DNA of 64,000 bases from Melghirimyces algeriensis. GTDB taxonomy: Bacteria > Bacillota > Bacilli > Thermoactinomycetales > DSM-45169. Both the position numbers and the translations under genes were made by a program. The stretch lies in assembly GCF_900182565.1 (NCBI RefSeq), contig NZ_FXTI01000013.1, positions 1 through 64,000 of the forward strand, given 5' to 3'. Below, piece by piece: positions 31,401 through 36,200 of this stretch (positions are counted from its first letter, which is position 1; each line of letters starts with the position of its first letter). The notes beneath the pieces are model-generated. The model did no database searches. It was given only the letters and a program-made list of their open reading frames with translations, and was not told the DNA's origin.

Positions 31401-32052
31401 CACCCACAAGGGCATAGTCGCATTCCCCATTCAACAGGGCCCGTTTCGCTTCATGCATCGCCACCAGGGAAGAGGCGCAGGCTGCATCAAGGGCAAAGCT
31501 TTTCCCGTTTAAACCGAAATAATGGGAAATGCGGTTCGCCAGTGAAAAGGCATATGCCCCGGAGCCAACATAATTCTCAATCCTCACCTCTGGATGGACG
31601 GCTTCCAACAGATAATCGATCGATGTCGCCCCGATAAAGACAGCTGTTCTCTTCTTCTGCAATTCACTCAGTGGCAATCCGGAGTCTTCCACGCAATGCA
31701 ATGTTTCCTCCATTAAAAGCCGCTGTTGGGGGTCCATGTTGTTGGCTTCTCTGGGAGAAAGATCAAACATGCGGTGATCGAAAAGATCAATCCCTTCAAT
31801 CACCCCGGACCATTTCCCCATGCTTTTATTGGGCTCGTCCCGATCCGGAGAATAGTACTGGTTGTGATCCCATCGACTTGAGGGAATCTCGCGGATCGAG
31901 TTGACTCCATTGCGTAGATTGTCCCAAAATGTATGAACATCGTTGGCATCCGAAAAACGACAGGCCATACCCACTACAGCCACTTGTTCCGTTTCCGGTC
32001 TTTTTGGCTTTCCGACGATTTTCTTGATTTGCTTGAATGGACTCGACATCAC
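13441..32052 (-). CDS. PKS-C: five-KS trans-AT polyketide synthase
   Basis: The product is 6203 aa. Domains (approximate residues): KS6 21-450 (LDAACASSL); a vestigial acyltransferase 560-900; DH6 930-1195 (HEIQGNNVVP); KR6 1230-1640; ACP 1695-1765; KS7 1815-2245, where the first catalytic His is Gln (ECQGTGTE), so probably non-elongating; ACP 2450-2530; KS8 2575-3010 (DTACSASL); tandem ACPs 3265-3340 and 3370-3445 (both LGLDSIL..EFV); KS9 3490-3920; DH9 4095-4370 (HQVLGSPLFP); KR9 4400-4820; C-MT 4900-5290 (ELGAGTGGT); ACP 5285-5360; KS10 5395-5830; two last carrier domains, the first degenerate (DHSDTM, about 6055) and the second GLNSIN (about 6155). There is no thioesterase and no functional AT. 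GTG 32052 is 8 nt from GGAGGG; the adjacent ATG 32049 is equally possible. The encoded AT/ER at 58812 supplies acyl units in trans. Confidence 0.95.
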   Translation of the reverse strand: MMSSPFKQIKKIVGKPKRPETEQVAVVGMACRFSDANDVHTFWDNLRNGVNSIREIPSSRWDHNQYYSPDRDEPNKSMGKWSGVIEGIDLFDHRMFDLSPREANNMDPQQRLLMEETLHCVEDSGLPLSELQKKRTAVFIGATSIDYLLEAVHPEVRIENYVGSGAYAFSLANRISHYFGLNGKSFALDAACASSLVAMHEAKRALLNGECDYALVGGVNLNFYPWKFVVWSKNRMFSPDGQCKTFDKDANGFVSGDGVGVVLLQRKQDALATRSKIYGLIRGSAVNHGGKALSMTVPRVEAQKDVLLAAYQDAGISPETVNYVETHGTGTSLGDPIEVEALTQAFQQYTNQKQYCMIGSVKTNVGHCEAAAGMAGLFKVLLMLQHREIPPSLNINMLNPMIPFADTPFEVARERMPWQTVRKGIPLRAGVSAFGLGGVNSHLIMEAFTPEEKTVAVNSPEEKQLFMLSAKTEKSLRGVIGEWKKALHHLSLDQVHLADLCKTAANTRANYPYRYGGFIRNTAELRQLLEEAPDQFAKADQPFMDAWLGEREWRGFEEIRTLYQTVPPFREKLDEIWESLKQERRLKKLYKGFFRGSWQDRIRPAASLIVTVCLSNVLFQLGYQPSVLYGEKQGFWAVLVLSGVIHLKDALQCLIHPRKREKLLLRRPTRAFYDPVHGAEVRPYVFSEAYLDALGKGLDMTRERVWTYITKARLMLDSQFTFKKYLEEWDMALASRNLTVRGLLFDETIWSVKSAASERLLLLVMILVSLRRLNQKWDFTEKEHLQEQRIDEWVNLLLDGLLEREQAVQLMLDTSPERAEIVKAMNAKQSTLGMTRSYPLLRKMNQMLPHSSVWIQRASECTLQEPKQGKVLLLGKDDDSTAKEVFEQALLTLWKAGTAIQWHRLYPVGSYHKPVLPGYVFDRRRFWLRRDQPEPLPPSSDCPMTVTRKKVTIHEAIIRDHEIQGNNVVPGAYMIELGLMAIKEAVGQPVAKLSNIVMHKPGWVEDEIELDIEVNVQTNRFTLLTHQTSLCQGTYEKETRSPDYPGLSSFRSAAQSLNVRDFYDRVLKRAGYRYGKSLERIRAIYETEETVVVQVDQPDGQRGLNAYVLDGVFQSVLAAMHLQGLMEGEDGFYVPCFLGGMHRSGELTETSTVVIHKREMRRTGGNLTLRFSVYNEDGLGVMQFHDLVFAKMKKPSFAPNVPGGMELRTPSWTEAPIPSGKMGRTAGIAVVFTTQPAKAQALRPFYERHEQVVLVRPGEMFAYTPDEPRINGVEEADYVALFERLAQGTAGQSVSFYYLWLAEQLPSPQRVDRSLSAYDEPFQAWFTFLKVLMKENYRFDRVQAVIPTVEGQMVTPEDQGHGLVHSMVAGMVQSAKQESSRLDLRVIDFEREPMAMVDKLIAESQAAGNEALVAYRGETRWIQQWIAASLPETYRLLPWREDGVILVVGGLGGVGRAIVDRLLEEQPGRFILVGRSALDADQQEALLQWQKAGKHVTYLQADIAQPSEVEKLVARVKREHAAIHGVIHLGGIVDDQFLLHKDWASFQRTLAPKVEGTWNLHRFTQTEPLDFFVSFSSVVSVYGNAGQTDYAAANGFLDHFAQYRRKSGSPGWSLSINWPLWTGTGMGESEQVMENFTSRHLYPITQREGADLFCCMLASKPGVAQIMVCKEKEARETTMSQPMDDERTKEHQETGLQALEAYVVELVASKLGLDTEEWDEEESFFTLGLDSVILQEVMATLNTQVDNLPPTLLFDYPTVKKLRQYFQERMEKGQLDLTHFAGETDAYDEGLLDEGVERKEPVNTREIPVKVKPSESGNRGYDIAIIGMNGQFPQAPDLDTYWRNLISGRDCVEEIPSHRWDANRYYHPNPRNKGTTYGKWGGFLDGVDQFDPLFFNISPKEAEQMDPQQRLLLESVWKTMEDAGYGHPKRYTHQVIGHFAGVMWNEYSMIATEEGFAKNRYVGPGSLYWAIANRISYLLDFKGPSMAVDTACSSSLVAVHLACQAILNGDCDMAVAGGINLSLHPAKYLYLSQMGLLSTDGRCRSFGADATGYVPAEGIGTILLKPMKQAVQDGDHIYGIIRGSAVNHGGKAAGFTIPQANAHTELVLKAWQRAGVTADDLSYLECQGTGTELGDPIEINGLTQAFRRYTEARQSCPIGSVKSNIGHPEAAGGMASLMKVLLAMKHQRIPKSLHSEKKNPHIDFSRTPFYVVNDPLEWNPPEGRPRIAGVSSFGAGGANAHLIVEEYSAPVQKQDPVDGERELILLSAKNRDRLAEYVDKLAAFLQSTAEIPRLADVAYTLQTGRQHLEERIAIVAGSMGELIEKLERIGQNESDIAEVYVGNVKTKRSPKLSGAEQNRLLQERQWATVASHWVTGTNLDWWSFYQGQPRKSVSLPTYPFARKRYWIEPAAEEAEPLSSDTEPPLVPTEPPAKEKELVESTMMQQSKEPNRSLLEPLQDWLIRETSDLLKVPVEEMDIHDDLGEYGFDSMAFTDFVQRINNRYQVDLTPAVFFEYPTIYSFAEYFCRQHEDALRRVDGQTQPNVAEETSHPGKAENSPDDSKQTRVEKVEQEESLRWTGGDEAIAIIGVHGRFPQADGVDTFWENLMNTKDCISEIPEERRHWQSFREESGKANMKWGGFIDGVDRFDSSFFGISPREADLMDPQQRMFIETVWQTIEDAGYRPSDLWGSKTGVFVGVSTSDYYDLLKEHGVEIEAHTSTGTLHSILANRISYLFNFHGPSEPIDTACSASLVAINRAVHALQRGDCEWAIAGGVNLLLSPSLYISFNKAGMLSPDGRCRTFDERANGYVRGEGSGSILLKPLRRALKDRDHIYGVIRGSSVNHGGRAHSLTAPNPNAQADLLVRAYHQANLSPDRIGYIETHGTGTSLGDPIEINSLKKAFHQLYEEAGIPDTGKKHCLLGAVKTQIGHLEAAAGIAGVIKVLLALKHKQIPGNAHFRKLNPYINLEGSPFAIAEGLTEWEAVTDSEGNVLPRVAGISSFGFGGVNAHVVIEEAPPAPNPSHTNEGPHIILLSAKTADRLQAMAEQLSAYVEKTIRNQSASVTLERLAYTLQVGRESMEERLAFTVSSLEELQEKLTRFCAGETNIDGMVRGCIQDDQPHGGLLIDGEEGQAYIQMLIQNKRFTKLSQLWVSGVEVDWKRLYATVPMRLSLPTYPFSRKRHWFSSRQPTKTLRASQSEGKVSVEPKPIPQVHLDDSPVPLQAEPVPKVDNKLKLALPEEMGAIPSRGVDKRPSKWTVHSHRPDGSANRREVILQQLKTLLAGTLLVSEQEIHERKTFTELGLDSILAVEFVKKINQAFGTDLETVRVYDYVTLHALAEHLDNRVDGDITFPDSPEGNEKREASRKETVVNGNRKSEIKAKLRSLLADTLYIEEQQVEEQKTFTDLGLDSILATEFVKGINRTFHMKLKAVRLYDHPTLQSLTEYILSQGDSDEPVPAGSPVEREAPKEQEQDDKAPSDPPVAVEPPSAKPAGMDVAIVGMAGKFPGADDIGQFWSNLKQGISSITEVPKERWDAQRFYDPDSSQTDKTHVKVGGFLNGIEQFDPLFFNISPSEAEYMDPQQRLFLEQAWHALEHAGYSAELLDQIKCGVCVGVMNGDYQEILQREPKRAAQAQAMTGNAHSILASRIAYLLNLKGPALQLDTACSSSLVAVHLACQSLIQGETDMMLAGGVTLYLTETPYIQMSNAGMLSPEGKCKTFDQRADGFVPGEGVGVVVLKRLQDAIRDHDTIYGVIKGSGLNQDGKTNGMTAPSAESQKALEVEVYEQYGIHPERISYVEAHGTGTKLGDPIEVQALTDAFRAFTDQSQFCAIGSVKTNIGHTSAAAGVASLIKVLLSLKHRQLPPSLHFSEENEHIRFQETPFYVNRALSDWTSDSPRCAAISSFGFSGTNAHLVVEEYQPSISPQGGKKREQHLIPLSARNPEQLQDVAQSLLEHLEQHPDLSLEDLAYTLQLGRTAFEERCIIAATGLDDVVTALTAYCQGHPSPDGVSFTCSHAPYAKKRETEAEPDPDAIQHALQTGEWEQLAEWWVSGAHLDWSLLYTDHRHRPHRVALPGYPFAKEHYWAEPQKGQGDDMDVETLHPLLDRMDPALSMAEGGIAFRTTVDSRDWMVRDHQVLGSPLFPGTGYLEMALEAGRLVTGGNPCHLKRLTWLQPLEIKDGEKAIWLVAKQTENGCSIQIFSRDASSGERILHARGELIPRSGENVNEGIVPIADVQARCTHRMESARLYQKHVERGVTYLGSFRGVQEVRWNGNEALGRIALPEKASDSSYIMHPGWLDSAFQCVSVLLEKDDASQTPVPFSVGKGNVWKPLSKQGYAYVKREEGERDRFHVTLLDEQGTVCAEWSDLTLRNLDLPLDSMLYLPHWVSSPLITCSHPSESSRTVCMIHPSDGVGDMGQALAEAYAQQGKNVVHVHLDDSEKMSRIPQVDEICFLGSMEGTSTQMETDESALAALDDEQHRGVLALFRLVKSLHERGMGHQPIQFTLVTADAYGVAADGDIQPHSASLQGFARVLAQEYYHWSVRCIDICSAERSEASLSALAERILQEPFSKKPKEITIRNGQRMERVLKPVTLPSVPQDGSPFKPKGVYLIIGGASGIGWEFSKHLARTVSAKLVLVGRSALDEVRKSQLAEIEALGGKALYLQADVCDLESMRAVNQQAKDRFGGIDGAVHSAIVLKDKTIANMGEETLTEVLAPKVRGIAVLHRVLREEKPDFLMIFSSAESFLCQAGQSNYAAASTFIDAYAQRIERQEEIPVKIINWGYWGSVGVVSSDRYNEQLGKMGIHSIEPNEGMDALERILAQGRNVSQVAVLKGEPEALRAKFNLLPEGRPPSNGTPAPVVPAQTLPPFSYDHGESLTRYQEAFRQMDQWAQRLLLQTFQRMGTFLHSGEIVERQELQRRLGITDKYHRLLDVLLDVLVQAGFLKRNTGLDTQVIMTTPLIDCAELQRELTTLTEQKERLIAEYPHIAPHLNLLSVCLHHYPDVLRGRKNEMEVLFPKGSMALVEGVYHGYPIADYFNALVAHLVKHYIEKRLERDPEAQIRILELGAGTGGTSRFVLEAIRDVSKHVRYVYTDVSSGFTQHGERVYGADYPFVQFQVLDCERPAKEQGYAPGSFDLVLSANVLHATREIGRTLQYVKELLKPNGWMLVNEATQSLSFANLTFGLTDGWWRFADETKRLPDSPLLSASLWRKALKEGGFQDVQVWGLPDLEPDRSPHCIIVGMSDGQTDVVHTAGTSATGMDEAVLATDGEQENCTVAEEALFEWTVDYIKDVFAQVLKIPKNRLTLTDTFERVGVDSLVGMQIIKRLEEDFGSLPSTLLFEYMTVQMLAQYFVTEHRPQVLALSGFHQVVETESEPVASVELNPPEPQEASVNQEPSVSTEDIAIIGLDGCYPGAEDLDAFWDNLKQGKHSIREIPLDRWDWKAHQGQHNSKWGGFIEGADQFDPLFFHITPEDAENMDPQARLFLKTAWSAFEDAGYTEEQFQEINHEVGVFVGVMNSDYELLSGEAYGKGQVTGAHSSPWSIANRVSYRFNFFGPSLAVDTACSSSLTALHLACESLKRGECQLAIAGGVNLILHPMHYQRLSDMNMITDSPECKSFGDGADGFVAGEGVGAVVLKPLNRAIADRDPIHAVIKGSAINAGGKTSGYTVPNPNAQAQVIGNVLERTGIDPRTISYIEAHGTGTSLGDPIEVAGLSHAFASSNVAPTTCALGSVKTNIGHLESAAGIAGLTKVILQMKHQQLVPSLHAETLNPKIDFANTPFSVQQHLATWERPVIRENGQDVHAPRRAGISSFGAGGANAHVLLEEYLPPAVPESLHLDTSPQLVVLSARNEERLRAYAMKMLKYLRKQQMEPDPAFTLSRFAYTLQVGREAMAERLALVASSEKELIDQLNGYLNDDGESFSFWAGNIRKANRDWESWFGGADGAKLLERIVMSRNLQKIAQLWVAGAPIDWQALYSAGQRPQRISLPTYPFAGTRYWVKLNDCVSDDEEQVASESSPELEKSPLQSTLIRMVGEILKVDGDELDPDQQWQMDHSDTMKLIVRLSKTFGKGLDPLTIMELRSISQLAEYLEKMGVADLASTPPDASVKAEHQANHGEEQVISQLVHIVAQMLKTSEEEIDIDTDISEYGLNSINIMYLHHKLTERYGDGIEPLMIANSRTIRELASLLADQGVMEKEAK

Positions 32053-32089
32053 GCTTTACTCCCTCCAGCACACTGAATTCGAAGGATTT

Positions 32090-32130
32090 CCGGTTCATCC
32101 AACACGTCCATGCTGTTGAAAGAACACCGG
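32090..32130 (-). promoter_or_regulatory. Intergenic RNA hairpin between KAS III and PKS-C
   Basis: In the 87-bp gap the minus strand can fold CCGG..GTTC..CAACA against TGTTG..GAAC..CCGG around a 9-nt loop. There is no U-tract, so it is not a standard terminator. It may be a recognition or processing hairpin in the long operon mRNA; this is inference. Confidence 0.4.
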
Positions 32131-32139
32131 GAAAGACCC

Positions 32140-33147
32140 CTAATAAGTAAAGACCAAGCCTCCAAATGTGAGCCCGGAACCGGAACCGGTAACGACCGCC
32201 AAATCCCCCCGGTTCAGATGATTTTCCTTGATCGCGTCATACAGAGCAAGAGGCGTTGATGCTGCAACACAATTTCCATAACGATCAATCGTCCGCATAA
32301 TCCGATCCTCTGGATAAATCAAACCCAGAAAGTCCAACACCACACGGCTCGACTGGTGGGGAATAACAAGATTTACATCATCCATCGAACAATGCTCTTT
32401 ACATAACCCCCAGAGTTCTTCCGCAAATTGGGGCTGGTATTTAAAGCCCACTTTCATGAGTTCCCCCCCATCCATCGTCAGATAATAATCTTCCGGCTTG
32501 GAATCTTCCCGGAGCGGATACTTCCGCGTCCCCCCGCCAAAGACCGCACTGTAATCGGCAGCATAGCCATATGTTTTAAACAGGGTGGAATAAACACAAG
32601 CGTCTTCCCCAGATGCAGGCAATGTGACTACCGCTGCCGCTGCGGCATCACCAAATAATGTGAAGTTTTCAGGTTTTGAATAGTCAAGCGCACAAGAGGT
32701 AATATCAGAAGAGACGATTAAGATATTTTGATGCCTTCCCAAGTTCAGGTAGCCAGCGCTCACATCAATCGCCAACAGAAAGCTTAAACAGGAAGCATTG
32801 ACACTGATGGCCGTAATACCTGATTCACCCAGCCCCAATTCCCGTTGCAATAACGGCCCACCGTCAGGAATCAACTGATCCGGCGTACCGGAGGCATTGA
32901 TGATCAAATCGATGTCGGACAAGGTGAGTCCCGCATCAGCAAGTGCTTCTTTGGCTGCTTCCGCCCCCATATAGGTGGCCGTTTCGGAATCGATCCAACG
33001 GCGTTCACTGATCCCCTGCTTTTCTTCGCACCAACCGACAGGCAACCCGTATTGTTGCTCCAACTCACTGCTCAACACCACACGCTTTGGTAAGTACCTT
33101 CCCACACCGGCAATTTTAAGGGGTAACGGATTCTGAAATGCAGACAT
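32140..33147 (-). CDS. KAS III (FabH/CerJ-like) ketosynthase or acyltransferase
   Basis: The product is 335 aa from ATG 33147, behind AAGGAGG; a longer frame upstream runs through a hairpin and is not used. It has the thiolase-fold Cys-His-Asn triad of KAS III enzymes: Cys in VNASCLSFLL (about 116), His in VIPHQSSRV (about 263) and Asn in YGNCVAAS (about 290), with the family's INASGTPDQLIP strand. It is not an HMG-CoA synthase, whose motifs around the nucleophile differ. KAS III relatives either start fatty acids (acetyl-CoA plus malonyl-ACP) or act as acyltransferases in polyketide pathways (CerJ). It lies between two PKS genes that carry tandem-ACP modules. Possible roles are starter formation, use of acetyl-AcpK for branching, or chain release by acyl transfer; which one cannot be decided from sequence. 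Confidence 0.88.
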   Translation of the reverse strand: MSAFQNPLPLKIAGVGRYLPKRVVLSSELEQQYGLPVGWCEEKQGISERRWIDSETATYMGAEAAKEALADAGLTLSDIDLIINASGTPDQLIPDGGPLLQRELGLGESGITAISVNASCLSFLLAIDVSAGYLNLGRHQNILIVSSDITSCALDYSKPENFTLFGDAAAAAVVTLPASGEDACVYSTLFKTYGYAADYSAVFGGGTRKYPLREDSKPEDYYLTMDGGELMKVGFKYQPQFAEELWGLCKEHCSMDDVNLVIPHQSSRVVLDFLGLIYPEDRIMRTIDRYGNCVAASTPLALYDAIKENHLNRGDLAVVTGSGSGLTFGGLVFTY

Positions 33148-33194
33148 GAATAAAGCCTCCTTAAGATATGTAGTGACTTGCCATGTTTGTTCAC

Positions 33195-33230
33195 AAATAA
33201 GGCGGAGGCCCCCTTTCGGGGAGTCTCCGC
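33195..33230 (-). terminator. Terminator-like hairpin between PKS-B and KAS III
   Basis: On the minus strand GCGGAG..CCCC, a GAAA loop, and GGGG..CTCCGC form a very stable hairpin (33202-33230), followed by a weak tail CTTATTTG. It lies in the 117-bp gap after the PKS-B stop. It may attenuate or pause transcription. Confidence 0.6.
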
Positions 33231-33264
33231 TTCTTCGCACCAAACCATGCCATGATCCTATCTT

Positions 33265-36200
33265 TCACGCGTTCATATGGGACTGAATCACCACCGCCAA
33301 CCGTGTTATGGTCGGCTGTTCCACAATGTTCATCGGGTTTAGATGGATCTTGAAACGCCGGTTGATTCTTTTTACCAGTTCAATTCCCAGGATGGAGTCC
33401 AAGCCCAGCTCTGCAAACGGTACTTCCTCCATCACCTCCTCTTTTTCCATGGAGAGGATTTGTGCGAGTAGCCCTTTGAGCTGGTCTTTGATTTCCATCG
33501 CTGGATCTCCGGGCGGTTTCCGTTCCTCTGTGGCAGGCTCTTCATCCACCACGCCTTCCATTTCGGCAAGGGAAGTGGCCAATTGGACGACGGTGGGGTG
33601 CTGAATCAACTTCATCGGATTCAGGTTGATGGCAAACGATTGATTCAGCTTTTTCACCATCTTGATACCCAAAATGGAATCCAAACCCAGTTCCGCAAAC
33701 GGCACCTCTTCGTCAATTTCTGATTCCTTGATCGCCAAAACCTCTGCCAAAATCCGTCGCACCTTCATCCGCACATCGGCAACTGATTTTGCGGAAGCGG
33801 TCTGTACAGTCACTTTACTGTTGGATTCCTCTGATGCCTGTAGATGCTTGGATGCAATGTGACCATCCTCAGCGAGCGCTTTCACCCCGGTTATCTCAGA
33901 GCGGACGGGTGGTGCCGTTTTGACCGTATCCATCCAGTATCGCTTCTCTTCAAATGGATAGGTTGGCAAGGAAAGTCGTTGTGGCCGTCCGCCCCGATGA
34001 AGTTCCCGCCAATCCACCTCCGTTCCAGCTACCCAAAGCTCCGCCAGAGGGGAAAGTTGCCGGTTACGGAGCAATGTGTTTACGGTTTCCTTCCCTTCTT
34101 TTCTGGCCCCTTTTTTCCATGAGCCTGAGGTGTTGCGGTAGAATCCTTCAACTTCCGATTCTCCTTCCACATACTGCGTTAACTTATCGATCAATTCCTG
34201 AACATGGGATACCACACAAGCGATCCGGCTTTTCATCGCCATCCTGCCAACCTGCAATGTATAACAAAAATCGGGCAGGGAGAAAGGCTCCCCTTCATGT
34301 TGTTCTGGTCTCTGTTTGATCCGTTCCAATCCATAAAAGGCATGCAACCTGTCGGGAAACGATTGGACCAGATACGAAGCGAGTTGTGACAATGACGGGT
34401 ATTGGGACAAATGGTCCACATGGAACGGAATCCCGTACATTTCGCTCACTTTCCGGGCCAGTTCCATCAGGGTAAAGGCATCAAAGCCATAATCCATCCA
34501 TTCATCGGCGATGTTGATATCCTCTTCTGCTACATTGAGAATGTCAGCCACCCATTTCCGCCCCTCTTTCACCACCTGGGTTGAGAGCTTCGCATTCTGT
34601 GCCACATCATCCGCTTCGTACGAAGAAACCGACTTCAAGTAATGCAACATTTGTTTCGCATATACGCGTAAGCGCTCCTCATTTTTTGCGGAAAGTACAA
34701 AGAGTTGCGGAGTCAGGTGATCTGAAACGGAAACTGGAGCGCGTCGGTATTCCTCTATGATGACATGCGCATTCACCCCTCCAAATCCAAACGAACTCAC
34801 TCCTGCCATCCTTGGGATCTCTGTTCCATCATCCCTCTTCAACCGTTGCCAGGGTCGAGTTTCCGATACAAGATAAAACGGTGAATCCTTCAGGGATATA
34901 TAGGGATTCAACTCGGAAAGATGAAGACTCTTCGGTATTTTTCCCTGCTGCATACCCAACACCACTTTAAAGAAGCCGGCGATTCCCGCAGCTGATTCCA
35001 GATGACCGATATTGGTTTTGACAGAGCCAACTCCACACGTGGCTGTAGGATAGGACACCGTTTTTCCCTGCTGTTTGAACCATTTTGCAAAAGCTTTTTT
35101 CATCCCGTTGATTTCAATGGGATCACCCAGACTCGTCCCGGTTCCATGCGCTTCCAGATAGGTGATCTCTCTTGGGTCCACTTGTGCCTCTTCCATCGCT
35201 CTATGGATCACTGCGGCTTGAGCTTGTGGATTGGGAGCCGTCAATGATTTGGTCCGTCCGCAATGATTGATGGCTGAACCACGAATCACCGCATAAATGG
35301 GGTCTCCGTCCGCTTCCGCCTGGCTGAGCGGTTTCAATAGAACCGCCCCAATCCCTTCTCCCCTGACATAGCCATTGGCGCTTTGGTCAAATGTTTTGCA
35401 ACGGCCATCCGGGCTCAACATCCCCGCTTTATCAAAAGCAATGGTAAGCCGTGGGCTGGCAATCACATTGACGCCACCCGCAATCGCCATCCCGCACTGC
35501 CCGCTCCGGATGGCTTCCACTGCCTTATGAATCGCCACCAGAGAGCTGGAACAAGCCGTATTGATCGGCTCACTCGGTCCATGGAGATTCAGCAGAAAGG
35601 AGAGGCGATTCGGCAGAATCGAATGGGAGTTCCCTGTCGGGATATGCGCTTCAATCTCTTCACCTGCTTCATTTAACAATTCATAATAATCCATATTGGA
35701 TACCCCAACGAAAACCCCGGTTTGCGTCCCCGACAGATCCGTTGCATCATACCCAGCATCTTCAATCGCCTTCCAAACTGTTTCCAAAAAGAGACGTTGT
35801 TGCGGGTCCATCAGTTTGGCTTCATGCGGTGAAATACCGAAGAATGCAGCGTCAAATGTATCCACCCGCTCCATAAAGCCACCCCATTTGGTGGCGGATG
35901 ACTCTTCGTTGTCCTCGCCATAAGCCCTCCAGTCCCAACGGTCGGCCGGTATCTCTGTAATCAAATCCTTTCCCGCTTCCAGTTGGCGCCAAAAGCTCTT
36001 TAAATCCGGCGATTGTACCATATTCCCACTCATCCCCACAATGGCGACTGGCTCATGGGTTGTCTGGGTTGGCAAGACACACTCCTGACCGGTATGACCG
36101 GATGACTCGGATCTGCTTTCCTCAGACGGTTCGCTTGACTCCGGAGGATGGATCCGATCCCGGTAATATTGGAAAAAGGCAGATTGATCATCTTCATAGA

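Noticed and set aside
32140..33243. Reading the stand-alone thiolase-fold enzyme as the HMG-CoA-synthase homologue of a branching cassette, or starting it at 33243
   Set aside because: The Cys, His and Asn motifs are those of KAS III; the longer start would translate through a terminator-like hairpin, while ATG 33147 has an ideal AAGGAGG.
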